Shown: piece by piece, positions 17,687-28,411 of the stretch
Numbering within the stretch: position 1 is the first letter of the stretch
Layout of the letters: each line of letters opens with the position of its first letter
NCBI GenBank assembly: GCA_947625635.1
Contig: CANQPA010000004.1
Span: forward strand, 1-59,079
Length of the DNA stretch: 59,079 nucleotides
Reading direction: 5' to 3'
Origin: an uncultured Bacilli bacterium
GTDB lineage: Bacteria > Bacillota_I > Bacilli_A > RF39 > UBA660
The notes under the pieces: model-generated
Told to the model about the DNA's origin: nothing
Database searches by the model: none
Seen by the model: the letters and a program-made list of their open reading frames with translations, nothing else
Translations under genes and position numbers: made by a program

Positions 17687-18478
17687 CGCGCTCAGGGTCG
17701 CGTTCTGGGCGGAATGGAACGAGGTGAAAAAACATTAACATTCACGGTCGAAGATGCTTTACTCTCGCCCATAGGCTTCTCAATCTTATCTGGTGCAGGT
17801 CTTTTTAGAGATGCTTATAATAAAGCTGATAAGAAAGTCCATGTCCATACTACTGCAAGTGCTGTTGCTGGCACTGATGACAATGCAACAATAGATTTAA
17901 AAGATGCTTTGGGAAAGAATGAAACAATAGATGCTACTGCTCCTGTGTTTATTATGACTACTGAAGCAGATGGCTCTTTAGCTACTATGTTAGAAGGATA
18001 TAAGGTTGCTCAAAATGGTAAAAGTCTTACTAAAGAATCGGCTGACATAGAAAAGGGCAAGTCTGTTTTTGTAGATTTCTATGTTACCAAAGATGCGGCT
18101 AATATTGCAGAAATGCAAATTGATATGGCTAACTTTGGTGGCTATTACTATGTTGAAGCAAGTACATTATTTAGACGTCAGTCTGATGGTGTAGACATGC
18201 CTGCGGAAATTACATTCCCTAATGTTAAGGTTCAATCTAACTTCACATTCTCCATGGCTAGTACTGGCGATCCATCGACCTTTAGTTTTGTAATGGATGC
18301 TTTTCCTGGATACACAATGTTCGACCCTACCCGAAAAGTTCTTTGTGTAATACAGGTCGTAGAGGATGCTGAAGGAACGGCTGATACTGGACATAGCGTA
18401 ATGTGGCATGAAAATGGAGAAACGATAGCTGAAGCTGAGACAGGAAATGATTCCGCGGATGCATCAGAAGCGGTTTAA
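17687..18478 (+). CDS. Tail tube-like protein, exon 3
   Basis: GGMERGEKTLTFTVEDALLSPIGFSILSGAGLF...; frame open upstream of the annotated ATG to the intron. Confidence 0.75.
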   Translation, partial: RAQGRVLGGMERGEKTLTFTVEDALLSPIGFSILSGAGLFRDAYNKADKKVHVHTTASAVAGTDDNATIDLKDALGKNETIDATAPVFIMTTEADGSLATMLEGYKVAQNGKSLTKESADIEKGKSVFVDFYVTKDAANIAEMQIDMANFGGYYYVEASTLFRRQSDGVDMPAEITFPNVKVQSNFTFSMASTGDPSTFSFVMDAFPGYTMFDPTRKVLCVIQVVEDAEGTADTGHSVMWHENGETIAEAETGNDSADASEAV

Positions 18479-18507
18479 TCGACTTAAAAATAAATAATTT
18501 TTATAAG

Positions 18508-18541
18508 AGGGCTGGCGGTTGGCGCTAGCCCTTGTTTTTTA
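18508..18541 (+). terminator. Intrinsic terminator after tail gene
   Basis: AGGGCTGGCG...CGCTAGCCCT followed by TTGTTTTTT. Confidence 0.8.
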
Positions 18542-18557
18542 TTAAGGTGGTGAGAGA

Positions 18558-19553
18558 ATGTTAGGAACCAAAGAAATAACACAAGCTCTTAGGTTAAGTA
18601 CGGGTTATGTTGGATTGCAAAATAAAACAAAATTTTATTATACAAAAATAAATAATTATCTTACAGAAAGTTATAATTATCAGAGTGTAGAATCTATTTT
18701 AAATCAAGTAAAAGATGATTATAAACAAGATAATACTAAAGGCATTATTTCAAGATATAAAGCAATAGATAATAATAATTTTTATATTTTTTTAGGAGAC
18801 TACATTAAAAGAGGAGCCTTGCTATTTGAAGAAGTAAGAGAATACTTAACAGGAGAAACTGTTGATATTGATTTAGGTTTTAAAGATAATGATGGAATAA
18901 TTAAAAATATACATTTTAATTCTTTACAAGAATTTTTCAATACCCCAAATTTAGTACAACCTAGAATAGATTATTCTACAAGTACTTTTCAGCCTACTCT
19001 TAAGCCAAATTTACAAATGACAAACATAAGAAACGAAATAAAACAGCAATCACAAAGGATTACAAATGTTATATCTAAAGAACGTTTTAAATATTATCAA
19101 GACGTAATAAAAGGGAGACAAGATGGCGGCAAAAAAGTAGATAAAGTCAATGAAGGTTATTTATATGAAGCTTTAAGAATGTTAAAAGAGGAAAATCCAA
19201 ATTCAAATTTAGAAAGGTTAAGAAAAGAAACTATCATAGCCGCTTGGGATAAAGTTAATAGCAACCATGCATCCATTCAATATGGCGGAGATCATGGCCG
19301 CAGTCAAATAAAATATGGTAGAGATGCACAAATAGCTAATTTATCTACTATTAAAAAAGCTCTAAATAATACAAAAAAGATTTTAAATGATTTTTTTATA
19401 AACAATAGTTTTTCTCAATTAGAAAACAGTATTCAAAATAAACTAACAAAAATAAATTTTGAAGATGAAATGACCACAAGAGCAAGAAATAAGGCTATTA
19501 AAGATTTGGATAATCATTTTAAAGAGGTGCTTGGAATTCCGCTAAAAGATTGA
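18558..19553 (+). CDS. Hypothetical structural protein
   Basis: 331-aa ORF with GGTGG RBS. Confidence 0.6.
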   Translation: MLGTKEITQALRLSTGYVGLQNKTKFYYTKINNYLTESYNYQSVESILNQVKDDYKQDNTKGIISRYKAIDNNNFYIFLGDYIKRGALLFEEVREYLTGETVDIDLGFKDNDGIIKNIHFNSLQEFFNTPNLVQPRIDYSTSTFQPTLKPNLQMTNIRNEIKQQSQRITNVISKERFKYYQDVIKGRQDGGKKVDKVNEGYLYEALRMLKEENPNSNLERLRKETIIAAWDKVNSNHASIQYGGDHGRSQIKYGRDAQIANLSTIKKALNNTKKILNDFFINNSFSQLENSIQNKLTKINFEDEMTTRARNKAIKDLDNHFKEVLGIPLKD

Positions 19554-19578
19554 CCAGCTTTAAAAATTTTATTATAAT
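19550..19578 (+). promoter_or_regulatory. Sigma-A promoter, TTGACC-17-TATAAT
   Basis: TTGACC 19550-19555, TATAAT 19573-19578. Confidence 0.8.
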
Positions 19579-19609
19579 TAATATATATAGATATAAAAGG
19601 AGAATAAAA

Positions 19610-20161
19610 ATGGTTCATTTTGAAGATTTACAAATTGAACTCAAACTTGAAAGAAAAACAGTTGAGTTTAATAATACTGAAATACAAGTTTTACAATATT
19701 TGCCTGCAGCAGATAAACAAGATATAATATTATCTACAATTCAAAAGTCTAGATTAGGAGATGAATCAGTAAGCGAACCTTTACTTATTGATATATATTT
19801 CCATTTAAATCTTGTTTATTCTTATACTAATATTATGTTTTCATCGGAAGATAGGATAAATGAGTTAGATTTATATGATAAACTTAGAACTAGTGGGTTA
19901 TTAGATTTAGTGCTTCAAAATATGGATCCAGATGAGTATAAAGAATTATATCAGCTTTTATTAGAGAGTTTAGAAAAAGTAGAAAAATATTCTAATACTT
20001 TGGTTGGATTTTTGCGCAACGCAATGATGAACTTACCTCAAAATGCGGAGCGCGCGGTCGAAGCGCTTAAGGGTCTAGATCCCGCGCAGTTTAAAGAATT
20101 GGCAGATATTGCAAAAAGTTTAAATGTAGAAATACCTGGGCTTGATAAAATAAAACAATAA
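19610..20161 (+). CDS. Tail assembly chaperone-like protein (predicted)
   Basis: ATG 19610 after AAAGGAG; immediately upstream of tape measure gene. Confidence 0.55.
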   Translation: MVHFEDLQIELKLERKTVEFNNTEIQVLQYLPAADKQDIILSTIQKSRLGDESVSEPLLIDIYFHLNLVYSYTNIMFSSEDRINELDLYDKLRTSGLLDLVLQNMDPDEYKELYQLLLESLEKVEKYSNTLVGFLRNAMMNLPQNAERAVEALKGLDPAQFKELADIAKSLNVEIPGLDKIKQ

Positions 20162-20191
20162 GTATTTGGGTAAATTAAATTAATAATGAAG

Positions 20192-20229
20192 CCTCTTTTA
20201 TCATATAATATGATAATAGAGGTTTTTTT
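20192..20229 (+). terminator. Intrinsic terminator between chaperone-like gene and tape measure
   Basis: CCTCTTTTATCATATAATATGATAATAGAGG followed by TTTTTTT. Confidence 0.8.
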
Positions 20230-20250
20230 ATTAGGAGGTAAAAGGAAGAT

Positions 20251-23200
20251 ATGCCAAATAATCAGATTACTTTTGGTATTAATTTTACATCAGATAGTAC
20301 ACAATTAAAGAATATACAGCAAAATTTACTTGCTATTAAAAATATGAGCGCAGAAATAGGTCAAAAACTTATTAGTTCTGGGCAATTTAAAGGTACCGAA
20401 GCTGAGCTAGAAAAAATTAAAACGATGGCGGGCCAGGTTAGTGAGGTTTTTGAAAAAACTTTTAATTCAACCCTAGGTACCGCTAATTCATTAAAAGTAA
20501 ACCAAGGGTTAAAAGAAATGGGACTAAGTTTATCTGATGTCCAAACTGGCTTTGCATCTTTAGGTACTGCAGGCCAATTTGTCTTTTCTCAAGTGCGCGG
20601 AGGAATGGCTGGTCTTAATTACCAATTAAAAGAGGCTCATCCGCTTTTAAAGAAAATAGCGGAAGATTTTGGAAAGACTTTTACGTGGGGTATCTATTCA
20701 AGAGTAATGAATAGAATAGTAGGCTCTATTCAAACTGCTTACAGTTTTGTTCAAAAATTAGATACTTCTTTAAATAATATTAGAATAGTTACGGGCAAGT
20801 CATCTGAAGAGATGGCTAAATTTGCGGTACAAGCAAATAAAGCAGCTAAATCCTTGGGCGCGAATACAGTAGATTATACTAATGCATCTTTGATTTATTA
20901 CCAGCAAGGTTTGAGTGATGCGGAAGTGCGCGCACGTACCGAAGTTACAGTTAAAGTTGCTAATATTACCAAGCAAAGCGCGGATGAGGTTTCTGAGCAG
21001 CTGACCGCAGTGTGGAATGGTTATAGAGTAAGCGCGGAAGAAGCGGAGTTATATATAGATAAGTTAAGTGCGGTCGCCGCAAGTACTGCATCTGATTTGG
21101 AAGAACTTAGTACTGCAATGAGCAAAGTGGCGAGCGCCGCAGCGACGATGGGTGTAGATATTGACCAATTAACCGCGCAGATTTCTACCATTGTGTCCGT
21201 TACGCGTCAGGATGCGGCGAATGTTGGTACTGCATTAAAGACGATTTACGCGCGAATGGGCGATCTTTTAGTTGCGGGAGATGCAGTTGATGAATTTGGA
21301 GTTTCTCTTGGTGACGTATCTGGCCAAATGGCTATTATGGGTATTAATATCTTAGATCAGCAAGGAAATATGCGGGATCTAGGTACTGTAATAGAAGAGG
21401 TCGCCGCAAAATGGGAAACTTGGACTAGCGCTCAGCAACAGGCGGCCGCAGTTGCATTAGCAGGTAAAAGGCAATATAATAACTTAATTGCGCTCTTTAA
21501 TAACTGGGATATGTATGAGAGCGCTCTTGAAACTTCTCAAACTTCTGAAGGCACTTTACAAAAGCAACAAGATACTTATATGGAAAGTCTTGAGGCTCAT
21601 TTAGAAAAGTTAAGTGCGGCGGGTGAAAGATTATATAATTCACTTTTTGATAGTGACAGTTTTAAAAGTTTATTAGATGTATTAACCTTCTTAGTTGATA
21701 GAGTAGGGGATTTTGTTGACGCGATTGGCGGCGGCGGTCAAGCGCTTCAATATTTAGGTTCAATTTTAGTTTCTGTATTTAGTGCGCAATTAAGTAAAAA
21801 TATATTAGCTTTTGCTAACAATTTAACTGTTAGTAGAAAAAATACAGAAGCATATAAAAATGCTTTAAATGATTTAAATCAAGCACAAAGAGCTTATCAA
21901 ATGGGTGTTGGCTCTGCTATAGCAGTAGATTATCATAAAGATGTTTTAAATGATACGAAAAGAGCAGCTACGTTCCAAATGGCTGCAAGAAAAGGTATTC
22001 TTAATCAAGATGAAGCGGCAGCTTTAATGGGTCAAGAAACTGCTTTACAGCAATCCAGACAAAAAGTTTTTGCAGCTCAGTTAACTCTTGAAAATATGGG
22101 TGGGTCTAAGGAAGATCAAAGAACTTTAAAAGAAGCTCTTGAAGCGGCTAAACAAGGTAAGCTTACGGAAGGCCAGCTTGCAAGAGTACAGGGTATTGAT
22201 TTTGGTCAAGTAACTGCTTCTGCTAAAGATAAGTATGACAGCGCGGTTAAAAAATTAATGGGTGCAAATACTTTAAAAAAGGGTGAAAAGTGGGAAGGAC
22301 ATATTTCTGAAGATGAATTTAATAAGATGTCTTTTGAAAGTGATGAAGAAGCACAAGAATTTAAAAGAGAATGGGTTGATACTTCAGATAATAGAAATAG
22401 ATATAATGCAAGTGTTTATAATACTTGGAAATCACAAAAAAAAGAAATCAGCGCGGCTGCTAAAGAATTAACATCTTTAGATCAAGTTTCTGAAGCAACT
22501 AAAAATAGAATTACTGCGGCTCTAGATGCTATACAAGGTAAAGGTAAGCCTACTGAAGATCAAATGCGAAAATTAAATGAGGCAATGAAAGCAGGTTTTA
22601 CTGAGGCGGGAGCCGCTGGTGAAAAATGTGCAAATGCTGTAAATAATATTAATAAGTCTACAAAAGAATTAACAGAAAAAGAAAAGGCTGTTCAACAGCA
22701 GATGCTAGGTCAAGTTTTTATGCAGCTAGCTTCCGCCGCAACATTAGCTTTTCAAGCAATAAAAAGTATTATATCTGTTTTGTCTGATCAAAATTTATCT
22801 GGGGTAGAAAAAGTAAAGCAAATAGTTATGACTTTAATAGGTATTTTACCTGCTCTTATTCCTATAATCTTGGGTATAAAAACTTCTTTAAAAACCTTAA
22901 ATATGTCATTAAAAGAATTATGGGGACTGGTATGGCCTATTGCTTTAGCTATTGCCGCATTAGTGGCAGTTATAGCTGTATTAATTATTGCAGTTGATGC
23001 TATTTATAAAGAACAACATAAAGCACAAATCGCCGCAGAAGAAGCTGCAAAAGCATATGAAGAGCAAAAGAAAGCATTAGATGATTTAAAAAAATCTTAT
23101 GATGAACTTAAGCAATCTATTGAAGATTATCACGATGCCCAAAATGCTATTGATGATTTAATAGTAGGGACACAAGAATGGAAAGATGCTATTAAGGAAA

Positions 23201-26200
23201 GTAATCAACAAGTTATTGAATTATTAAATAAGTATTCTGAATTAGCTAAATATGTATCTGTAGGTGTAGGCGGCAGATTAACTATATCTGAAGAAGGTTT
23301 TGAAGCAATTCAAGATCAAGAGCAAGCAAAAATAGAACAACAAACTGCTTTAACTAATTTTACAGCAATGCGTAAAGCACGCTTTGAATTAGATGCTAAT
23401 TATGAAATATTGCGAAATAAAGCAGGCACAGGTACTTGGCAAGAAATAGCTGGCAATACTGGTTGGGTTAATAAAAAAGGTTATCTTCTTACAGAAAAAT
23501 TATATAATGATATTATAGATAATATAAATAATAATGTTTTAAAAAGTAATGAAGATATAGAAAATTTTATTGAAGAAGCTACTAATAATGAAAAAAAAGT
23601 AGTAAGTTCTAAAGATAGAGAAGCTTTAAAGGATTTAGCAGAATCGTTAAGAGAAAATGCAGAGGCGGTAGAAAATAATACAACTCAAATGTCTTTGCTT
23701 CAAATAGAGTTAGCAAAATGGTTTTTACAAAATGCTCCAGAAGAAGTAAAAACCGCTTATGAGCAAACCCAATTTAAAGAGGCGTATGAAGCAAGTGCAG
23801 GAAAATCTATTTCTCAAGAAGCGATAGATAAAAGAGTCCAAGAAATGAAGGATAGCTATAGTCTTGGAAAGCACTTGCCATCGACAACGATAAAAAATGA
23901 AAAAGACATTGCTTTTCGATATGCTAAAATGCATGAGGCTGAAGGATATACTGCTAACGGGACTGTAGTATATACTAAAGATAAAGAAAAAGTTCTTGAT
24001 TTTTATTATCCTTCTAATAAAAGAGACTTGGCTGTAAAAGAACTTGCACAATATGAATTAGCTCAAGAACAAGCAAACAATCTTAATTATACAGAAATCG
24101 AAAAAAGGGGAACCAGATTAATAGAGCAAGGTGCTAGTTCTACTGTTGCTAACTATGTATTATCTCAAGCGGAAGGTAGAGAATTAGATGTTGGTCAATT
24201 GTCTTCAACATATTCTGAACAGTTAAAAAAATTAACAGAATTAGACGGAGAACTTGGTAAAGCGGCTGCAAATGTTTTAGCAAGATATGATGAAGAAATA
24301 AGAACCATAAAAAGAACAACAAATAATTTTATAGGTGATTTACTTTTTGGAACTAAAGAAGAACCAAGTAAATTTGATCCTAGTTTAACTTTAGAACAAA
24401 AAAAGAATATTTCTAAAGTCTTAGAAAATGTATATGAATTCGCTGGAGAAGATGCTACTGCAAAGCAGGCTGCATTTTTAGCTCAATATACAGGCACAGA
24501 ATTAGATAAAATAGTTGCAATTTTTGGACAAATAGATTGGTCAAGTAGAAAGGCTTATAATAATTTCATTAATTCAATGAAAGAAGCTAATATTGAAATT
24601 AAAAATCAAGGTAATGTTTTTTTAAATTTAATAAATAGCTTAAAATCTGCAAGATCTGTAATAGCTGATTTTACAAGTGGCTGGAAAGATTATAAAGAAG
24701 AAGTTTTAGAAATATATGATATTTTAGGAGATTTACATCCTGGAGATATTTTAGATGAAGAAGATTTTGATAGATTAAGGGCCTGGAATGTAGAATTTGA
24801 AAAATTTGTTATATTAACAAAAGAAGGTTATAAATTTATTGGTTCTTCACTTGATATTAACAAAAGCACTAAGGATATTTATTCTACTTTTAATAAATTA
24901 AAACAACAATTTGAAGAAGCAAATAAAGAAGTTGAAAATTTTGATGATAATTTTGAGTTAACTAAAGAAAAAAATGTTGCAGATAATGATCATTTTACTA
25001 ATTTTGATCTTGCTAGATATTTATCAAAATTTTCATCTAATATTCTTCAGGTTGCGGGAATATCAAAAGAACAGCTAAATAACTTATTAGCAGACTATCA
25101 GGAATATTCTTTTGTCCAATCTCAAAATAGGTTTTATACTAGGGATGAAAAAGGAAACATTAAAGAGATAACGCGAGAAACCCTATTAGAAGCTTTAGGT
25201 TATTCTGAAGCCGATGCTGCTGACTTAACAGATGAACAGCTGCGTGCAGAGATTAATAATAGATATAGTGACACATTGCAATCATTACAGGCTTTTTATA
25301 ATAAAGTTGATGAAATTAGAAAACAACATTATGCTGGTGAATTAAATCTTACAAATGATGCATATAATCAGCAAGTTCAACTAGTTCTTTCTCAAACTGG
25401 AAGCTTAGCTGCTTTAGATGAATTAAAAAAGCAATTTTCTTCAGAAGAATTAGAAAATTATTTAGATGATTTTAATAAAGTTGAACAATCTTTTATACTA
25501 GATGAAGTAGAAAGACTTGGATATTCTAGAGATGCATGGGCAGACTGGGGGAAGGATAATTTAAAAGAACAGCGTAAAGCTCTTAAAAATTTGCAGGCGG
25601 CCGCCGCTTTAGACATCGCAAATCCAGTTGAAAATATTACTAGAGCATTAGAAGAAGCAAAAAAGGAATTAGAAGATTTACAATTTATACAAGAAACTTT
25701 AACAGGTGATAAATTATTAAATAATTTACAAGAGCAACTTGATAAAGAAAAAGAAGTTTTAAACCTTCAGCGACAGCAATCTAATTTATTAGAAAAGCAA
25801 TTAGTAATTAGAAAACAGGCTTTTGAAGAAATTGAGAAATCAACGGAGCAAGCTTTAAGAAACCGTGGGTATGAGTTTAATGGTAGTATATATGATGAAA
25901 ATGGAAGTTTAAATTATAGTGTTTTAAATCAAATTATAAAGACTGCGCAAGAAGCAAATGATGAAACTACCATTCAAGATATTGAAAAATTAATTGAAGA
26001 ACAAGAAAAATATACTAAATCTGTAGAAGAAAGCGCAGATGCGGTTCAGGCAGTTCAAGAAGAGATTAGAGCAGTCCAAGATTTGAAACTTCAAAAATTT
26101 GATTTAGAAATTCAAATTAGATTAGATAAAAATCAGCTTCGACGAGATTTTTATGATGCAATGAAATCTTTCTACGAAGATAATTTGCCTAAGGCTATAG

Positions 26201-28296
26201 GTTACACTTTAAGCAATATGCAAACTTATGTAGATCAAACAGGTTTAAATGATTTTGCACAAAGAATCTATGAATATAATATGGCTAATGCAGCTCTGAG
26301 TGGAAATGAAACTGCCAAATCTTATTTTTCAGTTAATGGTCAAATTAATGAAAAAGAAATAGAGGCGCGCCGCGATGAAGCTAGAAACGCAATTTATGAG
26401 ATAATGGGAGATGTTAAATCTGCAATGGATGAAGCAGAATCTCTTTATCTATCTGGTATGCAGAAAGTTTCTGAAGCTTTTGCTGAACAAATTAGTAATT
26501 ACGAACATCTTCAAAGTATAGTTGAACATGATATGAATTTAATTAATTTACTTTATGGAGATTCAGCATTTTCCCAACTTCAAGATTTATATAATTTAAA
26601 ATCTAATTATATTCATGAAGAATATCTGTTAGCAGAGCGGGAAGCTAAGGTTTGGATGGAGCAAATGGATACTCTTAGAGATGAGAATGGAAACATTACA
26701 GATCAAGAAGCTTGGGATGAAGCAAACGCTAATTTTTATGCGGCTCTCGAAAAAAGAAATTCATATTTAGAAGCTTGGATTCAAAGTATTAAAGATAAGT
26801 ATCTTAATTCTGTATACAATGCTATTGATACTTATTTTCGCGGACTTCAAAGTGAAGAAAGTTCTACTTTATTTTCTACTCAATGGGGAATACAGAATGA
26901 GCAAGCTGATAGGTATTATGATACTGTTAATAAAACATATGAAATACGTAAACTAGAAGCAAAGTATCAAGATTCTATTCAAAATTTTACTGGTAACATC
27001 AAAGCTCAACAGCAACTTAATAAATTATTACAAGAGCAACAAAAATATTTAAAAGAAAAAGATAAATTAACAAAATATGACTTAGATCGCGCGAACGCAC
27101 TATACGAGGTTGAAGTTAAGAGACTCCAGCTTGAAGAAGCGCGAAATCGCGCCACGCAAATGCAGCTAGTCCGCGATACAGAAGGTAATTATAGATATCA
27201 GTTTGTTGCAGATCAAGCAGAAATTGATAAAGCACAACAGGAACTTAACGAAGCCGAAGCTAATCTTTGGAATATTGATAAAGAGCAACTTCGCGCTCTT
27301 GGCGATGAATATTTAGCAGTACAGAAAGAATATACTGAAAAAATAGCACAAGCCGCAAATATGGCAGATGATGAACGCGAAAAATATGTTGCAGCAATTA
27401 ATAAAGAGTACTTTGGAGAAAATGGTAAATTAGCAGCCTTAGAAGCTAATATGAAAACATTAACTCAAAATGTAGAAACTGATGCTAAGTCTATTGCTGA
27501 CAGCTTTAATACAGATGCAGAAACTTTATTAAATGAATTACCAAATTGGGAAAGATTTAATGATTTAATAAATGGAGAAGGTGGTATCTCGGCTGGATTT
27601 GATACGCTTAAAAATAATATTAAGAGTTTCTTTGAGAATATGAGTAATGAATTACCTGAATATAATAAAGAATTAGAAGAAAATCTTACTAAATTTAATA
27701 CTTATTTAACCGAAAATAAAATAAATAATAGTATTGAAGATTTAAAAACTATTTATGGTACTTTTAAAGATATATTTGATTTATTTAATGAATTTGCAAA
27801 AGAGGGCGGTCCTCTCCAAATAGCAATAGAAGCTCTTAAAGAGGCAGCAGAAAAAATAGGAAATATTACCAATCTACAAATGCCCACAGAAGAATCTAAA
27901 GATGAAACCGAAGAAGAAGAAGGAAGTGAAACTATGCCTCCGACAGTAAGTAAGAACGAAGTGCTTGGATCTCCAAGTGATAATAAATTTGAAGCTGCTG
28001 TTGATAGTAATCTTACTGAAGAATCGTTAAAAAATGTTTTGGTAGGGAATGGCGCTGAAAGTTTCTTAAATCAATTTGGTCAAAACCTTCCTGGTTGGAT
28101 AGAAGATGGTGTTCAAGGATTTGTAAATAATATTGCAGATGGTAAAATTAAATCAAGTAACTTTAATGGCGGAAATCTTTTCAATGATAATACTACTAAC
28201 TTTAATATTAATTCTGTAACAGTACAGTCTAATAATATACAAGAGCTTGGTGATGATATTATTGCAGCTTCTAAACAAACTATCGGTATTTTCTAG
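20251..28296 (+). CDS. Tail tape measure protein (2681 aa)
   Basis: Very long coiled-coil ORF with hydrophobic central segment and early TMP-like helical region; typical position. Confidence 0.9.
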   Translation: MPNNQITFGINFTSDSTQLKNIQQNLLAIKNMSAEIGQKLISSGQFKGTEAELEKIKTMAGQVSEVFEKTFNSTLGTANSLKVNQGLKEMGLSLSDVQTGFASLGTAGQFVFSQVRGGMAGLNYQLKEAHPLLKKIAEDFGKTFTWGIYSRVMNRIVGSIQTAYSFVQKLDTSLNNIRIVTGKSSEEMAKFAVQANKAAKSLGANTVDYTNASLIYYQQGLSDAEVRARTEVTVKVANITKQSADEVSEQLTAVWNGYRVSAEEAELYIDKLSAVAASTASDLEELSTAMSKVASAAATMGVDIDQLTAQISTIVSVTRQDAANVGTALKTIYARMGDLLVAGDAVDEFGVSLGDVSGQMAIMGINILDQQGNMRDLGTVIEEVAAKWETWTSAQQQAAAVALAGKRQYNNLIALFNNWDMYESALETSQTSEGTLQKQQDTYMESLEAHLEKLSAAGERLYNSLFDSDSFKSLLDVLTFLVDRVGDFVDAIGGGGQALQYLGSILVSVFSAQLSKNILAFANNLTVSRKNTEAYKNALNDLNQAQRAYQMGVGSAIAVDYHKDVLNDTKRAATFQMAARKGILNQDEAAALMGQETALQQSRQKVFAAQLTLENMGGSKEDQRTLKEALEAAKQGKLTEGQLARVQGIDFGQVTASAKDKYDSAVKKLMGANTLKKGEKWEGHISEDEFNKMSFESDEEAQEFKREWVDTSDNRNRYNASVYNTWKSQKKEISAAAKELTSLDQVSEATKNRITAALDAIQGKGKPTEDQMRKLNEAMKAGFTEAGAAGEKCANAVNNINKSTKELTEKEKAVQQQMLGQVFMQLASAATLAFQAIKSIISVLSDQNLSGVEKVKQIVMTLIGILPALIPIILGIKTSLKTLNMSLKELWGLVWPIALAIAALVAVIAVLIIAVDAIYKEQHKAQIAAEEAAKAYEEQKKALDDLKKSYDELKQSIEDYHDAQNAIDDLIVGTQEWKDAIKESNQQVIELLNKYSELAKYVSVGVGGRLTISEEGFEAIQDQEQAKIEQQTALTNFTAMRKARFELDANYEILRNKAGTGTWQEIAGNTGWVNKKGYLLTEKLYNDIIDNINNNVLKSNEDIENFIEEATNNEKKVVSSKDREALKDLAESLRENAEAVENNTTQMSLLQIELAKWFLQNAPEEVKTAYEQTQFKEAYEASAGKSISQEAIDKRVQEMKDSYSLGKHLPSTTIKNEKDIAFRYAKMHEAEGYTANGTVVYTKDKEKVLDFYYPSNKRDLAVKELAQYELAQEQANNLNYTEIEKRGTRLIEQGASSTVANYVLSQAEGRELDVGQLSSTYSEQLKKLTELDGELGKAAANVLARYDEEIRTIKRTTNNFIGDLLFGTKEEPSKFDPSLTLEQKKNISKVLENVYEFAGEDATAKQAAFLAQYTGTELDKIVAIFGQIDWSSRKAYNNFINSMKEANIEIKNQGNVFLNLINSLKSARSVIADFTSGWKDYKEEVLEIYDILGDLHPGDILDEEDFDRLRAWNVEFEKFVILTKEGYKFIGSSLDINKSTKDIYSTFNKLKQQFEEANKEVENFDDNFELTKEKNVADNDHFTNFDLARYLSKFSSNILQVAGISKEQLNNLLADYQEYSFVQSQNRFYTRDEKGNIKEITRETLLEALGYSEADAADLTDEQLRAEINNRYSDTLQSLQAFYNKVDEIRKQHYAGELNLTNDAYNQQVQLVLSQTGSLAALDELKKQFSSEELENYLDDFNKVEQSFILDEVERLGYSRDAWADWGKDNLKEQRKALKNLQAAAALDIANPVENITRALEEAKKELEDLQFIQETLTGDKLLNNLQEQLDKEKEVLNLQRQQSNLLEKQLVIRKQAFEEIEKSTEQALRNRGYEFNGSIYDENGSLNYSVLNQIIKTAQEANDETTIQDIEKLIEEQEKYTKSVEESADAVQAVQEEIRAVQDLKLQKFDLEIQIRLDKNQLRRDFYDAMKSFYEDNLPKAIGYTLSNMQTYVDQTGLNDFAQRIYEYNMANAALSGNETAKSYFSVNGQINEKEIEARRDEARNAIYEIMGDVKSAMDEAESLYLSGMQKVSEAFAEQISNYEHLQSIVEHDMNLINLLYGDSAFSQLQDLYNLKSNYIHEEYLLAEREAKVWMEQMDTLRDENGNITDQEAWDEANANFYAALEKRNSYLEAWIQSIKDKYLNSVYNAIDTYFRGLQSEESSTLFSTQWGIQNEQADRYYDTVNKTYEIRKLEAKYQDSIQNFTGNIKAQQQLNKLLQEQQKYLKEKDKLTKYDLDRANALYEVEVKRLQLEEARNRATQMQLVRDTEGNYRYQFVADQAEIDKAQQELNEAEANLWNIDKEQLRALGDEYLAVQKEYTEKIAQAANMADDEREKYVAAINKEYFGENGKLAALEANMKTLTQNVETDAKSIADSFNTDAETLLNELPNWERFNDLINGEGGISAGFDTLKNNIKSFFENMSNELPEYNKELEENLTKFNTYLTENKINNSIEDLKTIYGTFKDIFDLFNEFAKEGGPLQIAIEALKEAAEKIGNITNLQMPTEESKDETEEEEGSETMPPTVSKNEVLGSPSDNKFEAAVDSNLTEESLKNVLVGNGAESFLNQFGQNLPGWIEDGVQGFVNNIADGKIKSSNFNGGNLFNDNTTNFNINSVTVQSNNIQELGDDIIAASKQTIGIF

Positions 28297-28303
28297 ACAA
28301 AAC

Positions 28304-28327
28304 AGCCCCACTACTTAATGTGGGGCT
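28304..28327 (+). terminator. Intrinsic terminator after tape measure
   Basis: AGCCCCAC-TACTTAAT-GTGGGGCT then TTTGTTTTT. Confidence 0.8.
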
Positions 28328-28411
28328 TTTGTTTTTGGGTAATGTTTTATAATATACCTTAAATAATTTTTATATTTAATAGATATACGAGTTAAAAGGA
28401 GAAAATATATC

